Source: an uncultured Pseudophaeobacter sp.
Lineage (GTDB): Bacteria > Pseudomonadota > Alphaproteobacteria > Rhodobacterales > Rhodobacteraceae
Direction: 5' to 3'
Assembly: GCA_905479575.1 (NCBI GenBank)
Contig: CAJQNB010000041.1
Coordinates: 1-64,000, forward strand
DNA: 64,000 nucleotides
This document shows, piece after piece, positions 44,585 through 53,378 of this stretch (its first letter is position 1; the number at the start of each line of letters is the position of its first letter). Made by a program: the position numbers and the translations under genes. The notes below the pieces were generated by a model. The model searched no databases. It worked only from the letters and a program-made list of their open reading frames with translations, and was not told the origin of the DNA.

Positions 44585-44618
44585 GCATTTCGGCATACAA
44601 AAGAACAAGGGACTGCCA

Positions 44619-46670
44619 ATGTTTGAAAAGATCCTGATCGCGAACCGGGGCGAGATCGCCTGCCGTGTTATCAAGACCGCCCGCAAGATGGGTATCAAAA
44701 CCGTTGCCATCTATTCGGATGCGGATAAGCAGGCCCTGCATGTGCAAATGGCCGATGAGGCGGTTCATATCGGCCCCCCCCCTGCCAATCAGTCCTATAT
44801 TGTTATCGATAAGGTGATGGAGGCCATTCGCGCAACCGGCGCTCAGGCGGTTCATCCTGGCTATGGTTTCTTGTCGGAAAACTCCAAGTTCGCTGAAGCC
44901 CTGGCGGCCGAGGGTGTTGCCTTTGTTGGCCCGCCTGTGGGGGCCATTGAAAAGATGGGTGATAAAATCACCTCGAAGAAAATCGCCAAGGAAGCGGGTG
45001 TTTCCACAGTTCCTGGTCACATGGGCCTGATCGAAGACGCCGATGAGGCGGTAAAGATCTCGCGCGAGATCGGCTATCCGGTGATGCTCAAGGCCTCAGC
45101 TGGCGGTGGCGGCAAAGGCATGCGGATTGCCTGGAACGACGAAGAGGCCCGCGAAGGCTTTCAGTCTTCCAAGAACGAGGCGGCGAGTTCCTTTGGTGAT
45201 GACCGGATCTTTATCGAGAAATTTGTGACGCAACCGCGCCATATCGAAATTCAGGTGCTTTGCGATGCCCATGGCAATGGCATCTACCTGGGCGAGCGCG
45301 AATGTTCGATCCAGCGTCGCCAGCAGAAGGTTGTGGAAGAAGCGCCAAGCCCCTTCCTGGATGAAGCCACCCGCAAGGCCATGGGGGAGCAGGCTGTCGC
45401 CCTGGCGCAGGCGGTGGATTATGCCTCTGCCGGGACAGTGGAATTCATCGTGGACGGCGATAAGAACTTCTACTTCCTGGAAATGAATACCCGTTTGCAG
45501 GTTGAACACCCGGTGACTGAGCTGATCACCGGTGTCGATCTGGTGGAACAGATGATCCGGGTCGCCAATGGTGAGCCGCTGACGATTTCGCAGGACGACG
45601 TGCAGCTGAATGGCTGGGCGATTGAAAACCGTCTTTATGCCGAAGATCCCTATCGGGGCTTTCTGCCCTCGATTGGCCGTCTGACCCGCTATCGTCCCCC
45701 GGCTGAGCTGTCGGGTGGTCCGCTGTTGGACAATGGCAAATGGCAGGGCGATGCACCTGCGGGCGCGGGCATCGCGGTGCGCAATGATACCGGCGTCTAT
45801 GAGGGCGGCGAAATCTCGATGTATTATGACCCGATGATCGCCAAGCTTTGCACCTGGGCACCCACCCGCGATCAGGCGATCGAAGCAATGCGCAACGCGC
45901 TGGACGGGTTTGAGGTCGAAGGTATTGGCCACAACCTGCCTTTCCTGTCGGCGGTGATGGATCACCCGATCTTCATTGAGGGCGCCATGACCACCGCCTT
46001 TATCGAAGAACAGTATCCCGAAGGTTTTGTTGGTGTTGATCTGCCCGAAGAGGCGCTGCGCCGGATTGCGGCCTCGGCGGCTGCGATGCACCGGGTTGCC
46101 GAAATCCGCCGCACGCGGGTGTCTGGCCGGATGGACAATCACGAGCGCCGGGTTGGCAGCGACTGGGTTGTTACCCTGCAGGGACAGAACTTCCCGGTCA
46201 GCATTGAGGCCGACCAGTTGGGGGCCACGGTCACCTTCCAGGATGGCGCGGCCATGCGCATCGCCAGCGATTGGACGCCAGGGGATCAGCTGGCGACAAT
46301 CGATGTGGATGGCACCCCGCTGGTGCTGAAAGTGGGCAAGATTTCGGGTGGCTTCCGTATCCGGTCCCGTGGTGCTGATATCAAAGTGCATGTGCGCACG
46401 AAGCGTCAGGCGGAACTGGCCGAACTGATGCCGGAAAAAGTGGCGCCTGATACGTCGAAACTGCTGCTCTGCCCGATGCCCGGTCTGGTGGTGAAAATCG
46501 ATGTCGAGGTTGGCGACGAAGTCCAGGAAGGCCAGGCCCTGTGTTCGGTTGAAGCGATGAAGATGGAAAACATTCTGCGCGCCGAAAAGAAAGGCGTGAT
46601 TGCCAAGATCAACGCAAGTGCAGGCGACAGCCTGGCGGTTGACGAAGTGATCATGGAATTTGAGGGGTGA
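44619..46670 (+). CDS. pccA: Propionyl-CoA carboxylase alpha subunit (biotin carboxylase/carrier)
   Basis: ATP- and bicarbonate-dependent carboxylation of enzyme-bound biotin, paired with PccB. 683 residues from ATG 44619. In order: biotin carboxylase (MFEKILIANRGEIACRVIKT; ATP-grasp KASAGGGGKGMRIAW; RDCSIQRR-type ECSIQRRQQK; MNTRLQVEHPVTE) to ~450, a BT/linker domain, and the biotinyl domain with EAMKMEN near residue 645, whose Lys is biotinylated. Preceded by a two-hairpin leader and followed by a multi-stem element. AAGGGA is the ribosome site. Confidence 0.98.
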   Translation: MFEKILIANRGEIACRVIKTARKMGIKTVAIYSDADKQALHVQMADEAVHIGPPPANQSYIVIDKVMEAIRATGAQAVHPGYGFLSENSKFAEALAAEGVAFVGPPVGAIEKMGDKITSKKIAKEAGVSTVPGHMGLIEDADEAVKISREIGYPVMLKASAGGGGKGMRIAWNDEEAREGFQSSKNEAASSFGDDRIFIEKFVTQPRHIEIQVLCDAHGNGIYLGERECSIQRRQQKVVEEAPSPFLDEATRKAMGEQAVALAQAVDYASAGTVEFIVDGDKNFYFLEMNTRLQVEHPVTELITGVDLVEQMIRVANGEPLTISQDDVQLNGWAIENRLYAEDPYRGFLPSIGRLTRYRPPAELSGGPLLDNGKWQGDAPAGAGIAVRNDTGVYEGGEISMYYDPMIAKLCTWAPTRDQAIEAMRNALDGFEVEGIGHNLPFLSAVMDHPIFIEGAMTTAFIEEQYPEGFVGVDLPEEALRRIAASAAAMHRVAEIRRTRVSGRMDNHERRVGSDWVVTLQGQNFPVSIEADQLGATVTFQDGAAMRIASDWTPGDQLATIDVDGTPLVLKVGKISGGFRIRSRGADIKVHVRTKRQAELAELMPEKVAPDTSKLLLCPMPGLVVKIDVEVGDEVQEGQALCSVEAMKMENILRAEKKGVIAKINASAGDSLAVDEVIMEFEG

Positions 46671-46676
46671 TCACAG

Positions 46677-46775
46677 AAGCAGGCATAAGCCGGATTTCAC
46701 GGGCGGGGCAGGGTGCTCTGGCCGCGAAATTCCGGTGTCAGTTGCGACCTTCGGGTCGCGCTGAGCCTGCTTTTT
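46677..46775 (+). ncRNA. Predicted three-way-junction RNA element / terminator after pccA
   Basis: Closing stem AAGCAGGC (46677-46684) with GCCTGCTT (46765-46772), extendable by two pairs. Arm 1: CCGGATTTC (46690-46698) with GAAATTCCGG (46726-46735). Arm 2: GCGACC-TTCG-GGTCGC (46744-46759), a UUCG tetraloop hairpin. The T-run (46771-46775) directly follows and overlaps the closing stem. It could be a structured terminator of pccA or an independent RNA; no known riboswitch motif was recognised. Confidence 0.5.
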
Positions 46776-46856
46776 CCACATGCAATGCAGGTGCATGCAC
46801 CAAATCTTCAGACCTCTGTGCGAGATCAATCCCATTGGTTTATCGCAGGGTGGCAC

Positions 46857-47357
46857 ATGTTTCGACTGGCAGTAACGTTGATTTCGGCTTTGTTTCTTCT
46901 GTCAGGCTGCGCGCTGGACAAGGAAGAAGAGCTGCGTGTTCAGCTCTCCGAATGGGTCACACTGGGCGATACCTATTTCTTCAAATCCAACGGCACCTGC
47001 ACGGCGGCAGTGTTTCACACCGACAGCCCACGCATCTCGTCGCTGCTTGGCGCCGCGCGTTCGGTGGATACCGGGCTCAAGATGCTGGCCGATGGGCAGC
47101 CGGTGGTGTTCAAGGTTGGCGACAAATCCCCCAATGCGCTGGTCGAAGCGATCATGTCGCGCGATCTGCCCCATGGGATCAGCGTGCTCAACTCCGGCCT
47201 GGCCGGGGTCAACTGCATGAGCGAGCTGGTGAAATCCATCTACCATCAGGCGATTATGAACCCCAGCTCGCGCATGGCCTTTATCCCCGAAGGGCACGGC
47301 GTAATGATTGTGGATTCACAGGCCAAGGCAGTGATCTACGTGCGCAGCAACGGCTAA
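46857..47357 (+). CDS. Lipoprotein, function unknown
   Basis: 166 residues from ATG 46857 (MFRLAVTLISALFLLSGCAL, lipobox LSGC, Cys18). The mature part has two further cysteines (NGTCTAAVF, GVNCMSE) and an even alpha/beta-like sequence with no recognised domain. It is the first gene after the pccA 3' element and before convergent DUF4174. In-frame sequence upstream to 46713 has no ribosome site. An envelope role near the propionyl-CoA genes is all that can be said. Confidence 0.75.
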   Translation: MFRLAVTLISALFLLSGCALDKEEELRVQLSEWVTLGDTYFFKSNGTCTAAVFHTDSPRISSLLGAARSVDTGLKMLADGQPVVFKVGDKSPNALVEAIMSRDLPHGISVLNSGLAGVNCMSELVKSIYHQAIMNPSSRMAFIPEGHGVMIVDSQAKAVIYVRSNG

Positions 47358-47418
47358 ACCCCTGGCCAAACGCGCAAACTCCCATGCGTAAAAGGCGCGG
47401 CTGGCGCGCGAATGGCTC

Positions 47419-47865
47419 TCAGTTCTCGCGCCGATCTTCGACCTCTCGCAGACGGTCCTGGAACTTGTCGATGGTGCGCGACAGCTCGCGGACTGTCCAG
47501 GGATGTGGTTTGCGCAGCTTCACGCCTCCGTCCTTGCCCACCAGGACCAGCATGAACCCACGCGGGCGCAGTTGCTTGCGCAGCGCCGAGGTGGGTTTTG
47601 GGGTGGTATCGGTCAGGACCACGACATCGCGCTCCAGTAAGGCCGCTGCCTCGCTGGTCAACAGGATCATTTGCTCTTTGAACCGGGGGTCTTCCGGGCT
47701 GTCGGCAAAGACAACAATTGGGCGCTTGTGCCACAGAAAACTGGACAGATCGACCTCTTCTCCGGGCTGCACAAGCGTGGGGGGCTCAGGCTCTGAAGCT
47801 TGGGCTGCTACAGCTAGGGTAAGCGGAAGAAAACTCGACAAAACAAGGGCTAGGATTGGTTTCAT
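47419..47865 (-). CDS. Exported DUF4174 domain protein
   Basis: 148 residues from ATG 47865, which is preceded by AGGAGAGATT. Signal peptide (MKPILALVLSSFLPLTLAVA, cleavage near AQA 23), then a thioredoxin-like DUF4174 domain: VDLSSFLWHKRPIVVFADSP near 38, the VVVLTDTTPKPT strand, and GFMLVLVGKDGGVKLRKPHP near 105. The redox cysteines of thioredoxins are absent. DUF4174 proteins are exported and uncharacterised. It is on the opposite strand to the pcc genes. Confidence 0.8.
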   Translation of the reverse strand: MKPILALVLSSFLPLTLAVAAQASEPEPPTLVQPGEEVDLSSFLWHKRPIVVFADSPEDPRFKEQMILLTSEAAALLERDVVVLTDTTPKPTSALRKQLRPRGFMLVLVGKDGGVKLRKPHPWTVRELSRTIDKFQDRLREVEDRREN

Positions 47866-48045
47866 AATCTCTCCTGTTGGCCTCAATATATGCGCATGGC
47901 GCATAAATGCGATGGGCAATCGGCCTGTTTGCAGAAAAAAAACCACGCTTGTTAATCGCTTTGAGAGGGTCTGTGGACAATGATCGCGCAGTCTCCCTTT
48001 TCAGAGGTGCGGAACGCGCCTCCCGTCCAAAGAATTGGAAATGCG

Positions 48046-48981
48046 ATGCAAACCTGTCTTCATCTTGGGGCACACCGCTGTGCCACCACCTCTTTTCAGG
48101 AATACCTGCGCCAGAATGCAGCAGAGCTTGAAACGCAAGGGATAGGGTTTTGGGGACCACGACGCACCCGCAATGGCTTGCTGCACGGGGTCTTGCCCAC
48201 ACCTTCGGTGGTGAATTCCACAGCGCTGGCAAAACGGGCGCAGGGGCGGATCAGGATGAACCTGAACCACAGCCGGGAGCGCGGCATTCAGCAACTTATT
48301 GTCAGTGATGAAAACCTCATCGGCAGCACCCGCACAAATCTGCGGCTCGGCGGGCTTTATAGTGGCGTCGGGGAGCGGCTGGCACGCTACGCCGAAGCCT
48401 TTGATGGCCAGATTTCTTCTGTGGCGCTCAATATTCGCAGCCTGGAAAGCTACTGGACCTCTGCCCTGACCTATGCGGTCACCCGGGGGCACCGCGTCCC
48501 GTCGCATTTGCAATTGCAAAACCTTGCCGAGAGCAGCCGCAGCTGGCGCGATGTTATTTCCGATATCGCCTGCGCCATGCCCGGGGTGGAGATCCAGGTC
48601 CTGCCCTTTGAGATCTTTTGTGGCCGCCCTGAACTGCAACTGCAACTGCTGAGCAACTGCGAAGCCCCGCGCAACCATGCACGGGTGCGGCTCAACGCCT
48701 CCTTGCGGCTGGAAGATCTGCGGGCCCATGTGCTGACAAACACAGCCCTTGAGCTGCCCGAAGGAGAGGGGCGCTGGCGCCCCTTTGACGAGACCCAAAG
48801 CGCTATGCTGCGCGAGAATTATTCAGATGATCTGATGTGGCTGACTGCCGGCGCCGATGGGCTGGCGCAGCTGGTCCAGGATCCAGAACACCAGGCGGCA
48901 GGACTAAACCTGCCCCAAACAGATATGACAAGAGGAAGACCCCATGACAAGCAAGACAGACGATTGGCGGGCTCTGGCTGA
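48046..48981 (+). CDS. Sulfotransferase-like P-loop protein
   Basis: 311 residues from ATG 48046; an ATG at 47980 would add 22. The N-terminus [20 protein letters not shown] has the position and pattern of the PAPS-binding 5'-PSB loop of sulfotransferases (HLGahKTGTTsxQ), though the usual Lys and Thr are changed (HRCATTSFQ). The rest is not clearly assignable. Its last 38 bases overlap the methylmalonyl-CoA mutase start in another frame, so the C-terminal ~12 residues are constrained by the mutase. Enzymatic activity is uncertain. Confidence 0.65.
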   Translation: MQTCLHLGAHRCATTSFQEYLRQNAAELETQGIGFWGPRRTRNGLLHGVLPTPSVVNSTALAKRAQGRIRMNLNHSRERGIQQLIVSDENLIGSTRTNLRLGGLYSGVGERLARYAEAFDGQISSVALNIRSLESYWTSALTYAVTRGHRVPSHLQLQNLAESSRSWRDVISDIACAMPGVEIQVLPFEIFCGRPELQLQLLSNCEAPRNHARVRLNASLRLEDLRAHVLTNTALELPEGEGRWRPFDETQSAMLRENYSDDLMWLTAGADGLAQLVQDPEHQAAGLNLPQTDMTRGRPHDKQDRRLAGSG

Positions 48982-51073
48982 AAAAGAGCTCCGTGGCCGC
49001 CCACTCGAAGACCTGACCTGGAAGACACTGGAAGGTATTGAGGTCAAGCCGCTGTATACGGCTGAAGACACCGCCGAGCTGCCGCATATGGGCACGCTGC
49101 CCGGCTTTGGCCCTTTTACCCGTGGCGTCAAGGCCACGATGTATGCAGGCCGCCCTTGGACCATTCGGCAATATGCGGGCTTTTCCACCGCCGAAGAGAG
49201 CAACGCTTTTTACCGCCGCAATCTGGAAGCGGGCCAGCAGGGGGTTTCCGTGGCCTTCGATCTGGCCACCCACCGGGGCTATGACAGCGATCACGAACGG
49301 GTTGTGGGCGATGTGGGCAAGGCTGGCGTTGCCATCGATTCTGTTGAGGACATGAAGATCCTGTTTGACGGTATCCCGCTCGACAAGGTTTCGGTGTCGA
49401 TGACCATGAACGGCGCGGTGATCCCGATCCTGGCGAGCTTCATCGTGGCGGGCGAAGAGCAGGGCCATGACAAGGCACTGCTGGCGGGCACCATTCAGAA
49501 CGATATTCTGAAGGAATTCATGGTGCGAAACACCTATGTCTATCCGCCAGAGCCTTCGATGAAGATCATCTCGGATATCATTGAATACACTTCCAATGAG
49601 ATGCCCAAGTTCAACTCGATCTCGATTTCCGGCTACCACATGCAGGAAGCCGGTGCCAATCTGGTGCAGGAGCTGGCCTATACGCTGGCTGATGGTCGCG
49701 AATATGTCCGCGCCGCCACCGAGGCGGGTATGGATGTGGATAAATTTGCCGGCCGTCTCAGCTTTTTCTTTGCCATTGGCACCAACTTCTTCATGGAAAT
49801 CGCCAAACTGCGCGCGGCGCGCACCCTGTGGCATCGCGTCATGACCGAATTTGACGCCAAGTCCGACCGGTCCAAGATGCTGCGCACCCACTGCCAGACC
49901 TCGGGCGTGTCCCTGCAGGAACAAGACCCCTATAACAACGTGATCCGCACCGCCTATGAGGCGATGTCGGCGGTTTTGGGCGGCACCCAGTCGCTGCACA
50001 CTAATGCGCTGGACGAAGCCATCGCGCTGCCCACCGAATTCTCGGCGCGTATTGCCCGTAACACCCAGCTGGTGTTGCAGGAAGAAACCGGTGTTACCAA
50101 TGTGGTCGACCCGCTGGCCGGCTCTTACTATGTGGAAAGCCTGACAAACGAGCTGATCGACAAGGCCTGGGCGCTGATGTCGGAGGTTGAGGAAATGGGT
50201 GGCATGACCAAGGCCGTGGCCTCTGGCATGCCCAAGCTGCGCATCGAGGAAAGCGCCGCCCGTCGTCAGGCAATGATCGACCGCGGCGAAGAGGTGATTG
50301 TCGGCGTCAACAAATACCGCAAGGAAAAAGAAGACCCGATCGACATCCTGGACGTGGATAACGTGGCCGTGCGCGAAAGCCAGATTGCCCGTTTGCAGAA
50401 AATGCGCGACGAGCGCGACGAGGCGGCCTGTCAGGCTGCGTTGGATGAGTTGACCAATCGTGCCAAAAATGGCGGCAACCTGCTGGAAGCTGCTGTCGAA
50501 GCGGCGCGGATGCGGGCCTCAGTTGGAGAAATCAGCATGGCGATGGAAAAAGAATTTGGCCGTCACCGCGCCGAGGTGAAAACTCTGGCGGGGGTTTATG
50601 GCGCGGCTTATGAGGGCGACGAAGGCTTTGCCGAGATCCAGAAAAGCATCGAAGCCTTTGCCGAAGAAGAAGGGCGTCGTCCGCGTCTTCTGGTGGTCAA
50701 GATGGGCCAGGACGGGCATGACCGGGGCGCCAAGGTAATCGCCACAGCCTTTGCCGATATCGGGTTTGATGTGGACGTAGGTCCACTGTTTCAGACCCCC
50801 GCCGAGGCGGCGCAGGATGCCATCGACAATGATGTGCATGTTATCGGTATCTCATCCCAGGCGGCAGGTCACAAAACCCTGGCACCGCAGCTGGTAAAGG
50901 AACTGAAAGAGCAGGGCGCCGAGGATATTCTGGTGATCTGCGGCGGAGTTATTCCGCAACAGGACTACCAGTACCTTTATGACAACGGCGTCAAAGCGAT
51001 CTTTGGCCCCGGCACCAACATCCCCGAAGCGGCGCAGGATGTCCTGAAACTGATCCGCGAAGCCCGCAGCTGA
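48944..51073 (+). CDS. mcm: Methylmalonyl-CoA mutase
   Basis: Adenosylcobalamin-dependent isomerisation of (R)-methylmalonyl-CoA to succinyl-CoA, finishing propionyl-CoA assimilation. 709 residues as one chain: N-terminal substrate TIM barrel (e.g. [52 protein letters not shown]) and the C-terminal B12-binding domain with [11 protein letters not shown] (DxHxxG near residue 590) and [15 protein letters not shown]. The single-chain form is the usual alphaproteobacterial one. The epimerase and chaperone MeaB are not in the window. Confidence 0.98.
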   Translation: MTSKTDDWRALAEKELRGRPLEDLTWKTLEGIEVKPLYTAEDTAELPHMGTLPGFGPFTRGVKATMYAGRPWTIRQYAGFSTAEESNAFYRRNLEAGQQGVSVAFDLATHRGYDSDHERVVGDVGKAGVAIDSVEDMKILFDGIPLDKVSVSMTMNGAVIPILASFIVAGEEQGHDKALLAGTIQNDILKEFMVRNTYVYPPEPSMKIISDIIEYTSNEMPKFNSISISGYHMQEAGANLVQELAYTLADGREYVRAATEAGMDVDKFAGRLSFFFAIGTNFFMEIAKLRAARTLWHRVMTEFDAKSDRSKMLRTHCQTSGVSLQEQDPYNNVIRTAYEAMSAVLGGTQSLHTNALDEAIALPTEFSARIARNTQLVLQEETGVTNVVDPLAGSYYVESLTNELIDKAWALMSEVEEMGGMTKAVASGMPKLRIEESAARRQAMIDRGEEVIVGVNKYRKEKEDPIDILDVDNVAVRESQIARLQKMRDERDEAACQAALDELTNRAKNGGNLLEAAVEAARMRASVGEISMAMEKEFGRHRAEVKTLAGVYGAAYEGDEGFAEIQKSIEAFAEEEGRRPRLLVVKMGQDGHDRGAKVIATAFADIGFDVDVGPLFQTPAEAAQDAIDNDVHVIGISSQAAGHKTLAPQLVKELKEQGAEDILVICGGVIPQQDYQYLYDNGVKAIFGPGTNIPEAAQDVLKLIREARS

Positions 51074-51136
51074 GCAAAGACACAGGTGCAGATCCGGTCA
51101 TAGACTGGATCCGCCGGATATTCTGGTCATCAGATC

Positions 51137-51164
51137 TATGGGCGCGGGTCTTCCTGCGCCCATA
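51137..51164 (+). terminator. Hairpin after methylmalonyl-CoA mutase
   Basis: TATGGGCGC (51137-51145), 10-nt loop, GCGCCCATA (51156-51164), a perfect 9-bp stem 64 bp after the stop. There is only a weak T-tract (TGTGTT). Confidence 0.45.
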
Positions 51165-51242
51165 TGTGTTGCAGCCTTAAACCGGTTTTGGAGCGCGGCC
51201 TTGCACTGGCCTGGATCTGGTGTGCGCAGCCGTTTCAGCCCC

Positions 51243-51710
51243 TCACGCGTAAAAATCGATGGCCGGTTGTGACTTATCATAGCCCGCCTCTTCCAAGGCG
51301 GCCAAAACGGTGTCGCCTAAACTCAACGCGTCTTCACTGGTTGAATCATAGGCCTCAACGGTGGCGGCGATCAGCTCGACAATTTCGTCGTCAACGGTCG
51401 AAATCCCCTGCCTTTCCTGTGGCGGCAGCGGGCGGTCCGCGCGCAAGGCCGCATCGGCTCCGGATTGGGCTGCCCGCTCGGCTGCCGCGCTGCCTGACCC
51501 CGCCAAGGCTGCGTCAAGATTTTTTCCGCTGCCCAGGTCCGGGTCTTTGACCTGAATGAGCATTGTGCGGGCATTGGCGTCCAATAGCTTGTCAGGCTCG
51601 AAACTGGACAGAAAGGCTGCGAGCTTTTCTGCTTGCTCACCATTCATCTTTGTCGATTTCCTATTCAGGCTCGACAGTAGTTCCTGGCTCATTGAACCTT
51701 GGATCAGCAT
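51243..51710 (-). CDS. Hypothetical protein
   Basis: 155 residues from ATG 51710, chosen because a near-perfect Shine-Dalgarno (AGGAGGT) lies eight bases upstream; a GTG at 51743 is less likely. Not recognised. It is helix-rich and acidic: MSQELLSSLNRKSTKMNGEQ, then a Ser/Ala-rich linker (about residues 75-100) and a C-terminal helical region (DDEIVELIAATVEAYDSTSE). No signal or membrane segment. Convergent with mcm. Confidence 0.6.
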   Translation of the reverse strand: MLIQGSMSQELLSSLNRKSTKMNGEQAEKLAAFLSSFEPDKLLDANARTMLIQVKDPDLGSGKNLDAALAGSGSAAAERAAQSGADAALRADRPLPPQERQGISTVDDEIVELIAATVEAYDSTSEDALSLGDTVLAALEEAGYDKSQPAIDFYA

Positions 51711-51973
51711 CAGATGACCTCCTATACCTCGTTCACACGGCACCAGGTGTCCTGGCGCGCTTTTGACACGGACATGGAAGAAGGGGCCTCATTATCTGAA
51801 GCCCGCGCCATGCCCAAAGTTTCCTTAATTTCATAGGGGGCAGGCCATAATTCAAGCGCTGGCAGTACCTTATGGTTTCCAAACTATGAATGTCTGCCAG
51901 TGATCACCTCCTCAGCTTTGCGCTTGAATGTCGCAAGGGGCCGGCTAGGGTGTGGCCAAAATAGGAGAGCATG

Positions 51974-52576
51974 ATGGAACTGGATCACCTGGCCGTCGCA
52001 GGCGCAACTCTGGAAGAGGCGCGGGTTCACGTGGAAGAGGCGCTTGGCGTGGCGCTGCAGCCAGGCGGGCAACATGCGATGTTTGGCACCCATAATTACC
52101 TGCTTGGGCTGGCGGATGGGCTTTATCTTGAAGCCATCGCCATTGATCCATCTGCCACCCCACAGCGGCGGCCCTGCTGGTTTGATCTGGACCGGTTTAC
52201 CGGGGCGCCCCGGATCAGCAACTGGATTTGCCGCTGCACCGATCTGCCCGCACAACTGGCCGGGCTGCCAAAGGGGGCAGGGGAGCCTGTTTCGCTGACG
52301 CGGGGCGATCTGAAGTGGGATATGGCGGTGCCGGCGGACGGGATTCTGCCCTATGACAATATGTTTCCAGCACTGATTGAGTGGCATTCTGCCCATCCGG
52401 CGCCCAGTCTGCAGCAGCAGGGCTGTCGGCTGCACCACCTGGTGATTTCCCACCCCGAGGCGGGCGCTTTGCAAGAGGTGATGCCCATGTCTGATCCGCG
52501 GATCAGTTTTGAGACCGGTCCGATGGGGTTTGAGGCTGAGTTTGACACGCCCCACGGGCGCCGCCATCTGCGCTGA
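51974..52576 (+). CDS. VOC/glyoxalase-like domain protein
   Basis: 200 residues from ATG 51974 (AGGAG six bases upstream; ATG 51971 is adjacent). Glyoxalase_3-type VOC protein: MELDHLAVAGATLEEARVHV (metal His5), HAMFGTHNYLLGLADGLYLE (~34-53) and, in the second half, IEWHSAHPAPSLQQQGCRLH with a His cluster. The reaction is unknown. It has an independent upstream region after a divergent unknown gene. Confidence 0.82.
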   Translation: MELDHLAVAGATLEEARVHVEEALGVALQPGGQHAMFGTHNYLLGLADGLYLEAIAIDPSATPQRRPCWFDLDRFTGAPRISNWICRCTDLPAQLAGLPKGAGEPVSLTRGDLKWDMAVPADGILPYDNMFPALIEWHSAHPAPSLQQQGCRLHHLVISHPEAGALQEVMPMSDPRISFETGPMGFEAEFDTPHGRRHLR

Positions 52577-52679
52577 AATCAGACGCTACCGGCGGTGATT
52601 TGCCAGTTGCCCGCCGCGGTGTGCAGCGGCAACGCGTGGCAGCACTGACATCGGCTGGGTTTCCAGCTAAGGTATTGAT

Positions 52680-53378
52680 ATGACTCTTTGGTCCCGAATC
52701 TCAGATGCGCTGTCTGCGCTTGGAAAGGGCGAAAGCCTTGCGGATGTTTTTGACCGCCTGCGCACCCCGCCCGAGCGATCGGTAGCCTTTGCCATTGCGG
52801 TGGTGGCTCTGGGCGCCAAAATGGCAAAGGCAGACGGCCAGGTCACTCGGGATGAGGTCACCGCCTTTCGCGAAGTGTTCCAGATCGCCCAAAACGACGA
52901 GGCCGGCGCGGCGCGGGTCTTTGATATGGCTCGGACAGATATTGCCGGATATCAGGACTATGCGGCGCGTATCCAACGGATGTTTGCCTCGGACAGCAGC
53001 ACCCTGTGTGATCTGATGGAGGGGCTGTTCCATATCGCCATGGCAGATGGCTTTTATCATCCCGGTGAAAACGAGTTTCTGGAGGATGTGAGCCGGATCT
53101 TTGGCCAGACACCACAGCAGTTTCAGGCGCTTAGGGCGCGATTTGTCCCGGATGCTCCCAAGGATCCCTATACGGTGCTTGGCGTGTCCCCGGATATGCC
53201 GCGTGAGGAGATCCGCAAATATTGGCGCAAGCTGGTGCGCGACACCCATCCGGATGCAATGATCGGGCGCGGAGTACCGGAAGAGGCCGTGCGGCTGGCG
53301 GAAAAACGCATGATAGATATCAACCGCGCCTGGGATCAGATCAACGGATGTGAAAAACATGCGCCTGGTCACCTATAA
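52680..53378 (+). CDS. DjlA-like J-domain protein with TerB domain
   Basis: 232 residues: a tellurite-resistance TerB-type helical domain (~30-145, FAIAVVALGAKMAKADGQVT and LFHIAMADGFYHPGENEFLE) and a C-terminal J domain (~165-228) with DPYTVLGVSPDMPREEIRKY and the essential HPD in VRDTHPDAM. It lacks the N-terminal membrane anchor of E. coli DjlA, so it is probably a cytoplasmic DnaK cochaperone. It overlaps the next gene by 20 bp. Confidence 0.88.
   Translation: MTLWSRISDALSALGKGESLADVFDRLRTPPERSVAFAIAVVALGAKMAKADGQVTRDEVTAFREVFQIAQNDEAGAARVFDMARTDIAGYQDYAARIQRMFASDSSTLCDLMEGLFHIAMADGFYHPGENEFLEDVSRIFGQTPQQFQALRARFVPDAPKDPYTVLGVSPDMPREEIRKYWRKLVRDTHPDAMIGRGVPEEAVRLAEKRMIDINRAWDQINGCEKHAPGHL

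Noticed and set aside
43994-44626. 210-codon plus-strand frame before pccA
   Set aside because: Covers the better supported lipoprotein (44278-44481) in another frame and both leader hairpins; Ala/Arg/Pro-rich shadow.
45096-46391. 431-codon minus-strand frame over pccA
   Set aside because: Antisense shadow of pccA with His/Gln-rich low-information sequence.
46671-46860. Cobalamin riboswitch near the B12-dependent mutase
   Set aside because: No B12-box (GCCACTG-like) sequence, and the mutase is 2 kb further on.
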